Source of the DNA: Bombyx mori
Lineage: Eukaryota; Arthropoda; Insecta; Lepidoptera; Bombycidae
Reading direction: 5' to 3'
Assembly: GCF_030269925.1 (NCBI RefSeq)
Contig: NC_085124.1
Span: 7,378,001-7,442,000 of the forward strand
Length of the DNA: 64,000 nucleotides
Below, piece by piece: positions 45,474 to 58,063 of this stretch (positions within the stretch are counted from its first letter, which is position 1; each line of letters starts with the position of its first letter). A program made the position numbers and the translations under genes. The notes beneath the pieces are model-generated. The model had not been told where the DNA came from. It made no database searches and saw only the letters and a program-made list of their open reading frames with translations.

Positions 45474-45869
45474 CAAATTTAACACTGCACAGTATTGTAG
45501 ATGTACTAATGACCACTGAACAAGCTGATTCATTATTGCTTGAGTTTCGAACTTAAAAATTTAAATGAAATAGCAAAAAATCCATTCGCGCGATATGTGG
45601 GTTTCACTAGAGTTTTCCCCGGAGCGTGGTCTAAAAGGGATGATTAAAACTTGAATCTGAAGTATATGGAGGTTTTTCTGGAACGTATCTCAAAGTGGGG
45701 AGCGGAAGCCTGTGTCTGAAGATACGGATTTGAACTGAACTCAATTCAATTCGGGCCGTTGAAGACGCAGACCTCCACTTTTACTGTGAAGAAAGTGTCT
45801 TTTTGTCATAGCGAAGCAATTTCAAGGAACCTCCCTGAAAACTTCATGCTTAGATAAAGGGTTTTGCTT

Positions 45870-46410
45870 AACAAATGAATAGTTCGGACTCACGTGGAGT
45901 ACTGTTTCCAACTATAGCCGGGGCTCCTAAATACCATTTATTTCCATTTGACTCCATACAGGAGAGGTCCGTTCGGATTGACCATTCCCCTAGACTGCTA
46001 AGAACCCTTGGGTCTATGGAGGGACTTCGTTTCTCTCTATGTTTTATGCCATATGTTCCATGGGGAGTGCTCTGAGTAATTTTTCGAGATTATCCCATAA
46101 TCTCGTTTTTATCATCGTATGGCCCTCCACTCGAGCAGAGTTTATCCATACTACTTCGAACCACCACATCTATCCATAGTGCATTTTCATAGACTTTTTT
46201 GCCATGTACTACTCGACTTTGGGAATGAACTCCCCTTCACACTTTTTCCTGTTACACTATCACATGTCTTTTTTCAAACGACATTTGCGGGGAGTACTTA
46301 GCGGTGGGCGACTGCTTATGCCCCTGATATTGCTGATGTCCATGAGCCATTGTAACCCCTCAACATTTGGTGGTATACTAGACTGCCTACAAGCGAAAAA
46401 AAAACGAAAG
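45870..46410 (+). repeat. Dispersed repeat, probably a LINE or composite 3' end
   Basis: Ends in TTGCTGATGTCCATGAG, TGTAACCCCTCAACATTTGG and GACTGCCTACAAGCGAAAAA, a diverged form of the SINE-like tail at 61747. The front part (CCATTTGACTCCATACAG) recurs near 41826. It contains a clean stem, CGAGATTATCCCATAATCTCG, at 46085-46105. No conserved coding seen. Confidence 0.4.
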
Positions 46411-48230
46411 CTTAAAAAACTCCTCAATTCAATTCCATTTTACTTGGGGACTTTTTTGCCCCAGTCGGATCCACAATTTTACAGCCTATCTGGTATTAAG
46501 AGTCAACGAAGTAGACGGCATTCACAAACGTGAATCCTCTTTTAACTTTCTAATATTTGAGTTGTATGATAGAGTAGTCGTTATTCCGAGTCAATTGGGA
46601 TTTAATGGTATCTCTCTCTATCTCTTTCTCTCAAGATGCGTCCACGTGCACGCTGTGATGTGGTGGATATGGAATCGTTAGGACATAAACATCAAAATAT
46701 ATTAAATTAGAAATAATAGCTATCTAATCATCCAACGATTACAGTATTTGTTCACGGGAATTAGTATTAATTAATGCACTTGAACAAACTTATCGCAATC
46801 AATTTATATCATCTACATAATCTTTGTTTAATCTGTAAAGACCATATCATAGTAATTTTAGTCATAAACCATTTATGGGATAAAAATCATACACATTCGT
46901 CTGTTCCGAAAATGGGATGTGTACTATGAGAAACTGTGTGTTGTGTTGTCTGTACGTACAGATAGAGCAATCATCTATCAACAAAATGAAAGCAGCTTTG
47001 GCTTAAGGCCATATCCAAATATACAAAAGCAGTTAGGTACAGCAGTTTACATATCTAATGCCATTATGTTTCTCGTTAAAACGTTATCGTGGTCTCGTCG
47101 AAGGTCCTCACCAATGAGCTTAGTTCGAAAGTGTGAACCGATCGCCAATTAGAAACCACTGATAACACCCAGTAGTCGAGTTTCTCTTCGTTTTATGTGT
47201 TTCAAAATGGCAGTCGATGGAGCAGTTGCTGGTATACTATGAACTATTGAACGAACTCATTCTATTTTGCTTGAGTTTTTATAGATTACGATGTAAGTAA
47301 TGTTATTACCATTATGTTATGAGTATGTACACATAATTAGCTATCTTAAAATGCGGTTGAATTATTAAAAAAAAGTTGTTCTGATATTTAAAAATTTGAA
47401 AATAAATATCGAATTATCTCAAGAAATTTTGCAAAAACATAAGCTCTGACCAACAAGAGGTCGGTCAAACGTATAACAAACCCAGTTCGATGTAAAACAT
47501 TTCCATTTTCTTCAAGCACTGCCTATACCTATACACACTTACGCTTAGAAATTGCTATTTTCAAAACTTCAGTAGGAAAGCCGTATTTTTTTCGATGTAT
47601 TTCTTCTATTGAACAAATATACATCTAAAACATGTTTACAGAGTTCATCCAGAATTGAAATCGTTTAGTTTGTAATTTATCATAACTAAGTTTCCAGGAA
47701 TTGTTATATTTACGAAATCGTTGATTAATAATGAATCAAAGGTTAGTTGGAATAAGATTGGTTAGTCTAAAATCTAAGTCGTAATTTTTTTATAACTTGT
47801 ATTCTATTTTTATTTCGGACACTTGTAAACTCTGAAGTACTTACGCGGTATCTCGCATTGTTTAATCTGAGAGCGTATTTAAAATTTATTAAAGGTGAGG
47901 TCCGTAAGAAAAAAAAAGCGCGAAGGAAAGTAGAAATTCAGATTCAGAAATGAAATGAATACGGGGCTTCAGGCGTTTCGTCGCCAATGAATAATTTATT
48001 TTAGAACTGGGTTTTCACGAAATTACTTGCCATCTCATTTGAAAGAATATGCCGACATTCCAATTGACTGCTAATGCTGCAGGAAATTTAATATTTAAAG
48101 ATATATCTTGTGGTGTGTGCTATAATTTATCAGCATAACACGAATACATGGGTAAATACCATCATTCTGGTTATTTTCGCTATGTAACGATTAGTACTAT
48201 GAAATGAAATGAAAACTAGATACTTATTTA
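46411..48230. other. AT-rich DNA without a recognised gene
   Basis: CT-rich simple sequence at 46608-46635. A 77-codon frame at 46919-47152 is unsupported. Confidence 0.5.
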
Positions 48231-48447
48231 ACAAATGTTCACGATTGACTTCCACGGTGAAGGAATGACATGGAGTAATAAAAATAAAACCCGCAAAACT
48301 ATAATTTGCGTAATTACTGATGGTAGGACCTCTTGTGAGACCGCACGCGTAGGTACCACCACCCGGCCTATTTCTGCCGTGAAGCAATAATGCGTTTCGG
48401 TTCGAAGGCTGGGGCAGCCGTTGTAACCCATCTAAGCAATAAAAAAA
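48231..48447 (+). repeat. Bm1-type SINE, truncated and internally deleted
   Basis: Starts CAAATGTTCACGATTGACTT without the tRNA-like head. About 120 bp are missing where CCGTTGTAA joins CCCATCTAAGCAATAAAAAA. Confidence 0.75.
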
Positions 48448-48461
48448 GATAAGCCGTCACA

Positions 48462-48910
48462 ACGAGCTCACAGCCCACCTGGTGGTTAAGTGGTTACTGG
48501 AGCCCATAGACATCTACAACGCAAATGCGCCACCCACCTTGAGATATAAGTTCCAAGGTCTCAGTATAGTCACAACGACTGCCCCACCCTTCAAACCGAA
48601 ACGCATTACTGCTTTACGGTACAAATAGGCAGGGTGGTGGTACCTACCCGTGCAACCTCACAAGAGGCCCTATCACCAGTAAGATTTGAATTTCAATTGT
48701 ATAGGTCGTAACTCGTCGTAACTTTTTAAAATTACCTCACCTATAAGTTACTATAACAATAATTTTATTTTTGTGGGTTTGATTTTTATTACGCAATGCT
48801 TCCGCCTCTTTATTCTTTCGTCAGTCCTTTACCGTGCAAGTCATTCGTGAGCCTGTGCTAATCCAGTAATTTCATGAAGCAGGTATTTCATTTGAAAAAC
48901 TGGCTGATAG
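48462..48910 (-). repeat. Bm1-type SINE, tail-to-tail with its neighbour
   Basis: Reads CGAGCTCACAGCCCACCTGG rightwards, with the body to about 48682, a non-matching stretch of about 70 bp (48683-48755), then a diverged head-proximal part (GGGTTTGATTTTTATTACGC, TTTACCGTGCAAGTCATTCG). It lies 14 bp from the inverse copy at 48231, making an inverted pair. Confidence 0.7.
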
Positions 48911-49674
48911 AAGTTTCATCAATTAGACCACAACTATGCGAGGGAAGCAATTAATATACAGTGCCTAGTTTAATGCTATTTCAAAAAGTCAAAAAACTAG
49001 TTTAAGTAATTAGTTTGTATTTGTAATGTTGTTTTTTTTTAGTACCCCTTGTTTTGTCTAAATGGGTAACTATTATTTTACAGAAAATTGCAATTTTTGC
49101 AAATTCAACTTATAAATCTGGCAGGTTAAATTGAATTGAATGAACAAATTAAATACACGAAATCACTTGCTCGAGATTCCTTTCAGGAGCCGCAACTGTT
49201 AAAGTTCTCACATAAACAAGGAGAATTAACCGTAACACGAAAATGAGCTCCCGCCTACACAAAACTTCTCATTATGAAGAGGAAAAGCTAAGAAACCCCG
49301 CTTAGTTTGAGTTTATCAATAAACTTGAGGTAAATTAACATAACCGCCATTTTACAACTTAAGAACGTATAATAAACCTATTTAACTCAACATTATGATT
49401 GCATTTGTTTTCTTAATTTTCTTTGAATTCTTATTATTGCTTATTACACTTATTATTACTTAGTCATATTAATTTTTTTTTTGCTATACTTTTCACAATA
49501 ATCGAGTTGAGACACAGTAGCCTGGTCTCTAGTCTCTCTAGCAAGTTATCTATCTGTGTTGAATATTTTGACGGCTAGCTTAAAGAAAAGTTATGATTTC
49601 CTAGTTTATGTTCATTTAGTTGAAAAATTAGAATAGATTGAATCACTACTAGATTATTAGTCAGTTTTTTCCCC
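48911..49674. other. AT-rich DNA without a recognised gene
   Basis: Nothing named; TTATTATTGC-type A/T repeats near 49430-49465. Confidence 0.55.
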
Positions 49675-49790
49675 TACCTAATCGTTGGTAACCTAAGGGG
49701 CTGTTTCATCTATTCACGGAGCGGTAGGTGAGCTCACGAGTTCAACCTGCGAGAGTCTGCTTGGCCTTAGCACGAGCAGTGCTTTGCTAA
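49675..49790 (-). mobile_element. Short 3' fragment related to the 22605-28918 LINE
   Basis: On the minus strand it reads GCAAAGCACTGCTCGTGCTA, GTGAGCTCACCTACC and TTAGGTAGGGGAAAAAA, a diverged form of the LINE's 3' UTR end. Its left poly-T at 49675-49680 marks the tail. It abuts the inner edge of the inverted-repeat right arm. No clear target duplication. Confidence 0.55.
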
Positions 49791-50235
49791 ATTTTTATCT
49801 GCCCGTTTATCTTTATATATAATATTATTGTATACCTTGACATGAGTCCACTTCTAAATGATGTACATATCGTAATGACGTACGTACTTAAAATTTCTAA
49901 CATCAAAGTATTTAACAAAATATATTTTTTCCTATACTCAAAATATGAGAAAGTTGAGTACGCTGATTATGGTGACGTAAATATTAAAACATGCACAAAA
50001 TCAATCAAAAGTAAAAAAGGACTTAGTCATTTAATATTGACACATTATAGTCATAATTCATTCGAAGAAAAATAAGATAAATCATTTTTAGCTGGCAGAC
50101 GCGAAATCTAATAAGAGAAAAGCTCATTACAAATTGCATGATTGACAGTTTCCATTCGTCATTCATAATTAAAGAGAAAACGGATTTCCAATATTGGAAA
50201 ATTCAAGTTGAAATTTGTTCAAAAGGATTTTTGGA

Positions 50236-50718
50236 GTTTACTCCTTTAGAATCGATTTACATATATAGGCCCGGGGTATGAAAATTATGGGGACCAAAAT
50301 CGTACTAGCATGTCACACGAAATGCGTTATGCGCCTGATTGGCTCCTGATTGCGTGATGCGTGCGCGCGCCAATCAAAATCGTACTAGCATGTCACACGA
50401 AATGCGTTATGCGCCTGATTGGCTCCTGATTGCGTGATGCGTGCGCGCGCCAATCAGGAGCCAACGCGCGGCCGCGTTATTGCAGGTGACGCCGGGCTGC
50501 TGCGCCGGCAGTCCGCCACAAAGCCTCGTACTGATCGCGCGTTTCTCTCATTATTGTATTTTCATATATTTGTTAGTCGTTTGTTTTGTGTCTCGTTAAT
50601 TTGTTAATAATCTGTAGTGTATCGTGTTGTCGTAATATAGAACTATTTCTCGTATTGTTTCGTTTAATTTTTTATATCCAGTAAACTCCAGTCGTGCGTC
50701 GGAGCGGACACACACACT
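50236..50718. mobile_element. GC-rich insertion of about 480 bp, unclassified
   Basis: Absent from the matching site in the left arm, so a true insertion. It starts GGAGTTTACTCC; AGTAAACTCC occurs inverted at 50681-50690, about 28 bp before the right edge, a possible terminal inverted repeat. The interior holds two 80-bp tandem repeats, a GGCCGCG/GCCGGGC-rich patch, then AT-rich sequence with TTGTTAG, GTTTGTTTTG and TTCGTTTAATTT. It could be a solo LTR, a promoter-bearing MITE or a SINE. No ORF with a domain. Confidence 0.55.
50295..50454. repeat. Two 80-bp tandem repeats with CCAAT-type motifs
   Basis: Units at 50295-50374 and 50375-50454 look identical. Each has CTGATTGGCTCCTGATTG and ends GTGCGCGCGCCAATC. 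CCAAT and its inverse ATTGG therefore appear repeatedly, and the second unit's ATTGGCTCCTGATTG pairs with CAATCAGGAGCCAA just after it (50451-50464). Confidence 0.8.
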
Positions 50719-51125
50719 TTTTTTGTTTTAAGTTTGGCGTTCATTCATTCATTCAATTCATTAATTCACACTTATTTTTTGATTTTCAATCGTCACGGTT
50801 GCAGACAATTTGATTTATTATTGTATGCCTTAGTTTCAATCGAAAATGATTTCTTAATTGTTTGTTACTAGTACTATATTATTGTTGGTTACATGAAGAT
50901 CACGACGACTCGATTGAGAAGAAGAAGTACCAGGAAATGGATTTCAGAAAATCAAAAAGTAACGTTTAAGAATGATTACATTTGTGCAAATAGAATTGTT
51001 GATATAATTTTTTGTAATTGGCCTTAAAGTATAGGGTTGAAGGTATATACAAAATGAACAGTAATTTCAAAGTAAATGGAATATATTTTAATGAAATTTA
51101 GTCGTTGTATTTACGGCAGTATAAT

Positions 51126-53585
51126 ATATAAAAAAAAACGACTGAAGACGAATAATAAGAGAGTTGTAATAATAGGTGAATAGCCAGACAGAAAACATTC
51201 GTGATAAAACATTTTATTTCACTAAGACTACTTTAAAACTATCTAAAGATCAGCAGTTTCATACGCATAATTGAATCGCACCGGAGATTGGTCCTGTAAT
51301 TTTATCAAGCGAGTTCATTGTGAGTGGCATATTGGTGTGGTTTAATTAACAATTCTCGCCAAAACAGGGAGGGCTATAACTCAGCTGTGACGGGGATACA
51401 AGTCACGGCGGATGTATGGCCTTGTCAAACTAACAATGTAGGTAGCAGATCGGCTTGTTTATATTGTTTAAAGATAGGCTTCATCTAATTTGGAGAAGTA
51501 AATTTCATGCTACAGGGAATTTCTTGGTAAATTACGATTGTTTTCAAATCATAATTAATAATTAATATAATACATTTGTTAAAGAGTTAACGTTAAGTAA
51601 TTCAGTCTAAATCTTCCGAGGGGCAACGTAAATATTATGCTTCCAGTAAATCAAAAATAGGCAACGATAAATCCTGTCTAACTTAATATATTACGTAATT
51701 TTTCAAGATCCCAATCCATGTCATAAACGTTTTCATCAAAACCGTAACTTGCACGATACGGAATACCCGAAGAGTTTAATCCGACTTAAGCAGGGAACTC
51801 ATTTCGTTCCCCTATGCCACACGAGGGATGAGTGAAAAAAATTACTTCATAATAATAAATATCAATATACCTCTCGATAAAGGTCTGCTTGTATCGTTTT
51901 CGAGGTATTTTGATAACTTTCCAAGACTATATTGAAACAATATCCGCCTATTAACATTTATATCATAATATCTATAAAAATTTATGAAAGCATGAAAATT
52001 CATTCTTTCCTTGCGATGTTAGCGTAATATTGAATTTTCCACGGCGGTTTGGTACTTTGAACTTTATGATTATTGGATTTTTCCATTACGCTCCTAGGTA
52101 ATTATTTCAAGAATAATTGCGCTTGTAATCTCAAATGGTTTTTCTTACTAATTAAATGGACTTTAGGCACATTTTTTCCTTCTGTACTGTTATTTAAAGT
52201 CTGAAAATTAAAATTATATAGATTCTATTCTATAAATCAGGCATAATGTAATCACAACATATTTGAATAGTCATTTTTAATAGTGTTCTTGGTGTTCCTG
52301 TTTATTTAGAAGAAATTTAAAATTAAATTTAATGATTTTGCCATTACGAAATCTTTTTACCTACAAAAGAGATTCTAATCCCAGGATTTTGTGTGAGGGC
52401 ATCGCGACACGAGTAACAAGGAATGCGATTCTCATCGCGATAACTTCGTTAACGCAAAATGAGCCTTCAATAGCTAAAGTTAAATTAGGTTAAAGCAAAA
52501 TAGGGGGTAAGAAAATGGCTGTTTGCGTTTTGTATTTCTTATCAAAATTTTATTATACTCGCAAGTATTCTTGTGCTATTTGATAAAGATTATTACATAT
52601 TACAGTTAATGTAAGAGTGGTGTACTATTAAATATTATGTACTTATTTTAAATATATAAATATCAAATCTATATAGCCATTTAGATAATGAGAGACAAAT
52701 TACAAATTCGTAATTTATTCTGTTGAAATTTATGAATTTTCCATGAGCTTTATATAAAATGTGTGATGATATATTGAATATTTAATAGGTAACGCTTTTT
52801 ATATTTATCATCGTGAATAAAAATTTTGGGGGGTTAATAGCTTTCAGTACCTAACATACAACCGTCACAAGGCGAACCCCAATAGCGCCCTGACATGACA
52901 CAAAATCACACTGGTTATAAAGTCACCAGCCATATTGTTTAAACAACAATAAAAACAATGATCCCTAAAACAGAAAGTCCTGAGAAAAACCAACGAAATT
53001 AACTCAGCGAGTTTTTATTTTTTAGTGTGCTTACATTCATTTTGTTTTTCTTTTTTTTGCCAACCCACAACTTTCTAATTGAAAGGTAATTCCCGCGTTA
53101 CAACCACCTTATTCCTGAATTGTATTTTCAGTTAAGTAATCGTGAACATTGTAATAAACTTTACTAAACAGACATTCGTCCTAAAAATTCGAAAAGTTAA
53201 CAAAAACGCACACAGATAAATGTATATTCAAATTTTGATAGATTAATGTATGTCGGATCAGCTAGTTTCAAATAATACCCGTATAACAAATCAAATTGAC
53301 CAAGAAATGTTGTTTTAAAGCATATTATTTATAACAGCACTTAACATTTTTATGAAAACCTAATGCATTAAGTGCTAACAACGATCAATCATCGCTTTAT
53401 GTAGGGTAAAACGATATTCAGTTGCGTGTTTACCTCACGTGACCTCAACAGGCGACATTTGCCATCAACCTTCCCACAGCGTTACAAAATAAAATTTAAA
53501 CGTTGTATGAACTCTGCGCAAACTACATACTAATCATTTTAAATGCTCACGATAAATTCAAGTAATTTCCGTATCTTTCTCCTTC
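51126..53585. other. AT-rich DNA without a recognised gene
   Basis: About 2.4 kb with no domain-bearing ORF and no named repeat. A CAGCTAGT string at 53260 resembles a Helitron end, but no partner end is visible. Confidence 0.55.
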
Positions 53586-53772
53586 GTCGCTTTCTTCATT
53601 GCTGAAGGTCGTGTCCCTGAAACTTGACCGTTGCCTGTCTCGTGAGCTGTTTCCATCTCGTCCGGTCCTCAGCTGCTCGAACGGCGGCTGCGACTGGCAA
53701 CCCAGTTAGAGCGGTTACTTGATCACACCAACGGCTAGGTAATCGGCCGCGGGGTCTCTTTCCTTCTACTTT
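53586..53772 (-). pseudogene. RTE-like LINE reverse transcriptase C-terminal fragment
   Basis: A minus-strand frame of about 55 codons is open: VEGKRPRGRLPSRWCDQV, an Ala-rich stretch, AAEDRTRWKQLTRQA and GHDLQQ before a stop, then an Arg/Lys-rich 3' end. It matches the layout of the fragment at 36940 (VEGKR..GR.P.RW.D...A.DR..W). Only the C-terminus is present. The frame is clean, but an upstream in-frame stop shows truncation. Confidence 0.7.
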
Positions 53773-53794
53773 CTACTTTTCTTCTAATTTCCGT

Positions 53795-54096
53795 ATAGAA
53801 CATATTAAAACAAGACGCCCAATGTATTCGTATCTAGCAATGCAAAGGTGTTTGAATTCCGCAGGCAAGTACCCATTTTTCTAATATAATACGTGCTTGA
53901 CAAATGTTCGCGATTGAAATCCACAGTGAAGGAATAACATCGTATAATAAAAATCCGTAAAAATTATACTATACTTAGACCTTAGAACTCATACCTCAAG
54001 GTGGCGACATTTAAGTCGTAGATGTTTATGGGCTCGGGAAACCAATTAACACCAGGTGGGCCGTGAGCTCGTCCACCCATATAAGCAATAAAAAAG
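53795..54096 (+). repeat. Bm1-type SINE with internal deletion, old
   Basis: A degenerate head (AAGACGCCCAATGTATTCGT, TGTTTGAATTCCGCAGGC) is followed by a deletion of much of the body. The tail AACACCAGGTGGGCCGTGAG and ATAAGCAATAAAAAA is intact. Confidence 0.7.
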
Positions 54097-54540
54097 GAGA
54101 TTATTCAGAGAAAAAATCTTAAAATAAAAGATCACCCATAACTACGCCATCAATAGTGATCACTTTACCAGCACATAAAGAAGTCAAGTCACGAAGTGTG
54201 TGAGGGCTAGTGTCGGATGCTCGCTTGTTTGAGAAAACCGCAAATAAATATTCTCGAGTGCGACTAATTGGTTCCCGTTGGATTCGACAGGCGTCCGGAC
54301 GCCGGTGCTGTGGTCCGCCGCATAATTTATAGGTCCTACTGCAGGGGCATACGAAGGCTTATTTATGTGACACTATTAAATTATATGTACCTGACCGCAA
54401 ATCTACTTTTATTTAAAAAAAAAAGCTAGAGCTGCTTAATCCTACGAAATGCTTAGTAAACGATACGTAAATAACAAACATAAAACAGAATAAAAATCCC
54501 CCATAATTCCTTCTAATATGTTTATCTGTTTTTATTATTT

Positions 54541-54794
54541 TTTACTGGTGGTAGAACCTCTTGTGAGTCCGCACGGGAAGGTACAACCCCGCCCCGCCTA
54601 TTTCTGCCGTGAAGCAGTAATGCGTTTCGGATTGAAGGGTGGGGCAGCCGTTGTAACTATACTGAGACCTTAGAACTTATATCTCAAGGTGTGTGGCGCG
54701 TTTACGTTGTAGATGTCTACGGGTTCCAGTAACCACTTAACACCAGGTGGGCTGTGAGCTCGTCACACATCTAAGCAATAAAAAAAAAAAAAAC
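54541..54794 (+). repeat. Bm1-type SINE, 5'-truncated
   Basis: Starts TTTACTGGTGGTAGAACC and ends ACATCTAAGCAATAAAAA with a long A tail. A degenerate further SINE body may follow at about 54840-54965. Confidence 0.8.
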
Positions 54795-57195
54795 GCAACG
54801 AATCATTCGGATCGTACTGGTAACAGAGCATGTTTTGGACTCACAGAGACCTGTCTATTTCTTCGGTGAAATAATCATACCTTATGGTCTGCAGCGTAGG
54901 GTAGCTGTAATAATGTAACGGACTTTATATCTTAAGGTTGACAATGGCTTAGCACCATATTGTTAAACCTTAAAAGTTTGTTTTAATGCCAGGTGTAGAC
55001 TATTCGTAGAGATTCCAGTGCCAAAAGGATACACTTGGCACGCAAGACTACTCCCTTGTAAATAGAGAATAGTGGCTTTAGCTATGTACTGAACGACTCT
55101 GAACAGTGCATGACTCTTCGTCCGAGCCTACAAGTCTCGCTGAAATAGAACCTGGGAAAGCTAGGCCCTTTTTTGCGACGACTCGAATTAGTACACTACA
55201 TTAGAACGAATTAGTATACAGAACAACAACAGAATTAGAAAAGAGCTGTCTCTCACGCTCGGCCACCTTCGTTGCTCGTCCATCCCAATCGCAAAAGTTG
55301 CAGCTCTAAGTATATTCCACAGCGAACGGCTCCGCTTCAGGTCCTAGATCAACCTCCCGATCAGAAAACATGATATCTCCAAGTAAACGATGCCCTTGTG
55401 TCGATCAGACCACGAAAAAAGCTGTGGACGCCGTTCCATTATATCGTTCTTAGAAGTCATGGTTCAATACCAAACGGGATCCCCATACAATAGCATGTTA
55501 AACATTACCAACACGTAGAGGCACAGCTTTACTGAATCTGTTTCACCGCAATTTGGCAAAAGCCGGTTCAGCGAGCCGGTATCTCCCTCAATCCGACTTT
55601 TATCCTGCAAATGAGCGTAAAAACTACTACAATTGGATAGCAATTCAAAAAACAGGGCTTAGAATTTCTCTAACGCGACTTCAAGGCCCAAATAAATCTA
55701 AAGCCAGTGTCATCCGTGTAATATGTTACGCTTCAACCCAGGAGAAGACCCAGTCCGGCCATTACTGATCTTTACAAAAGATGGCCAAGACCCAACCTAT
55801 CTGGAACAAACACCATGCTCTACATGAAAATGAAGCACCACCAATATACAAAATCGACCTGTTGTCGATATATACTTTTGCCTCTCCGTGACTACCGACT
55901 ACGGTAGGGATTTGGCCAATGATTTTACATTAGCAATATATACAAGTACAATGTGAGCGGTATATATTTATATAAGTACAGCGTCAAAAGTATCTAATCC
56001 TAGAAAACGATCTTTTCCAAGTAGGCTTGAATGAATTCTTATTGCCACAATTAAAAAACTACATCAGCCTTCGCTTTCTATAATATTTCATGACAATGGA
56101 AAATAGACTCTCAGCAGCGTCTCACGTTACTATAATAACCATTGACATTGTTTCAAATAAATGACCTCAATTTCGTACATTATCTTTTGGGTAAGGAGAC
56201 TCGTACCCTATTTGGAAACAAATTCACGATCCAAGTAAATGTAATATTCATCATAAAGTCCTTATTCTTTTCAACAATTTGTGAAACAATAAATTGATCT
56301 TGGATAATTCCGTCCTTAGAAAATTGTAGATCCGTTTTTCACTTCTTCGAGTCAACGTTTTTGCCCATTTAGATTCCGTTCGGTATCCAACTGAGCCTGT
56401 TATCCTCTAACTTTGCTTTCTCGTTGAAAAACTCGTGCTATTACAGTAAATATCAATTTGTATGAAACTAGAGGGCGGAGACGCAGCGTCCGTTCCCACT
56501 CAACTTAGTCTGTTACAGTCAGTTACAAATTGAAATGGCTCTTCACAGGGACTTAGGATTTTTAATGCCAAATTAGATCATATTTGAACTCTAAATTGCA
56601 ACAGACCTTATTTAGCAATATTTAAAAGTGGCCGATCTCTTTCAGTTGACTTAGTTCAAATAAGTTTAATAAATATTTTGTATGTGTTTTCAAAACTTTA
56701 ATTTCTTATTAAATGTTTGATGCGATTGTTTGCTTTTTCCACATTCCACCAAACTCTACATAATAACAGTTTCAAGACTTTCTAATACAAGTTAGTGAAT
56801 TTGATAAGATCTCAAAATCACATGCAAATCTAGTGGTTTAGGTGACCCTATCCCCTGAACCCTTGTCAAACAAACTTTTGATATTAAGCCACTATCATAA
56901 AGCGCATACTATGACCTACTTACATCAACTTTGGAACAATTAGACGAAGGGTTAATTACCTCTAACTAAACTATCGGACAGAACAAGTAATTGTTGTTAA
57001 ATTGGATACTATTTTTAAAGTAGTTAACACGAATTGCGCTGCGATATATTTATTGAAAAATATTTGGTATCTTATTAAAAATACATCTTAACGAAACTTG
57101 AAAATGGGGAATAAAAGTAAGATTATTTATTTTACGAAGCGTTCCTCCCCTAAAATTAGTGAAAGCTGAATGTGCCGAGTGATGTAGCTATACTA
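54795..57195. other. DNA without a recognised gene; possible RT relic
   Basis: On the minus strand near 55480-55545 the reading KLCLYVLVMFNMLLYGDPVW resembles the LINE RT pattern KL.LY...IRP...YG.PVW, but flanking frames are broken. A 71-codon plus frame at 55553-55768 is unsupported. The remainder is AT-rich. Confidence 0.35.
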
Positions 57196-57400
57196 TATTT
57201 TTACTGTAACCACATAACCCACTGAATTTCATGCCTGATCTTCCCAATGGGTCGCAATTCCGATCCAGTGGTAGATTCAACGAAGTGCTCTTAGATGTTA
57301 GCAAATCCATTCAGGCTGAGCCCCATGAGCGCGCTCACCAGTCACTGTGAAGTCAGAATAGACCCTGGATGGTACTAGCAGATATACAGGTAAAAAAACG
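57196..57400 (+). mobile_element. Old 5'-truncated copy of the 22605-28918 LINE
   Basis: Diverged 3' UTR only: TAACCCACTGAATTTC, CTTCCCAATGGGTCGC, TCCGATCCAGTGGTAGATTC and a tail GGTAAAAAAA. TACTAT occurs just before 57196 and at 57401-57406, a possible short target duplication. Confidence 0.65.
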
Positions 57401-57419
57401 TACTATGTGCTCGCACGAC

Positions 57420-57600
57420 TGGGTGTAAATTTTCTGCCTATATGGGTCACAAAGCAGTCAAGCACTCCTGTTTGGAGGGTAGGATGGAATAGCAGTTATA
57501 CAAAACGATTGAGAATTTGACATATTGTTAAGTTGTGTAAGAGCATTTACGTTGTCATGTACACGGACAACGCCGAACACCAAGTGTACAAATACATATT
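57420..57600 (+). repeat. Degenerate Bm1-type SINE
   Basis: Traces in order: TTCTGCCTATATGGGTCACA, CCTGTTTGGAGGGTAGG and CATTTACGTTGTCATGTACA, then AACACCAAGTG. Very diverged. Confidence 0.4.
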
Positions 57601-58059
57601 ATGTATACACTATATCGTACACAAACAGAAATCTTATTTCATACAGCATAACAACTTATAGCTCATCAGATCCGCAATTTTAAAATATTTTTCTTTTCCA
57701 ATGCTTATAATGTATCTTTGTAGTTAGTACCTTTCAGAAAATAACTCATTTCTTGTACGAGATAAACACAAGCAGTCGGGAGCGAAATTGTCCCCTTCAA
57801 ATAGGCATTGTTAAATCTTTTTGAAGTCCCCAACTTTTGCTGTTAAGTACAATTTAAGTATAGAAGTTAAATGAAGTGGAAAAGTTGGCCAAAAGACGTG
57901 AAAGGTTAACATTACATTACTATGACCCTTACTTTTTCTTCTGAAATACATTGTAAATAAATCAATAAATAACTATGTAATCAGTGACAACGGAATCAAA
58001 AGTTTATTTTGTTATATTTTAATTGAACAGTTAATAAACGATTACGTCGCGTAATTATT
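57601..58059. other. AT-rich DNA without a recognised gene
   Basis: Nothing recognised between the degenerate SINE and the LTR element's 4-bp target duplication. Confidence 0.55.
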
Positions 58060-58063
58060 GTAT

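Larger units (their letters stand above)
49799..51125 (+). repeat. Right arm of a large inverted repeat, interrupted
   Basis: Matches the inverse of 44655-45473 in two blocks, 49799-50235 and about 50719-51125. The break falls inside a T run (GGATTTTT / TTTTGTTTTAAG), where the left arm is continuous. The arm pair therefore predates the insertion. Confidence 0.8.

Noticed and set aside
53255..53270. Helitron 3' end (CAGCTAGT)
   Set aside because: No matching TC start, hairpin or family sequence nearby.
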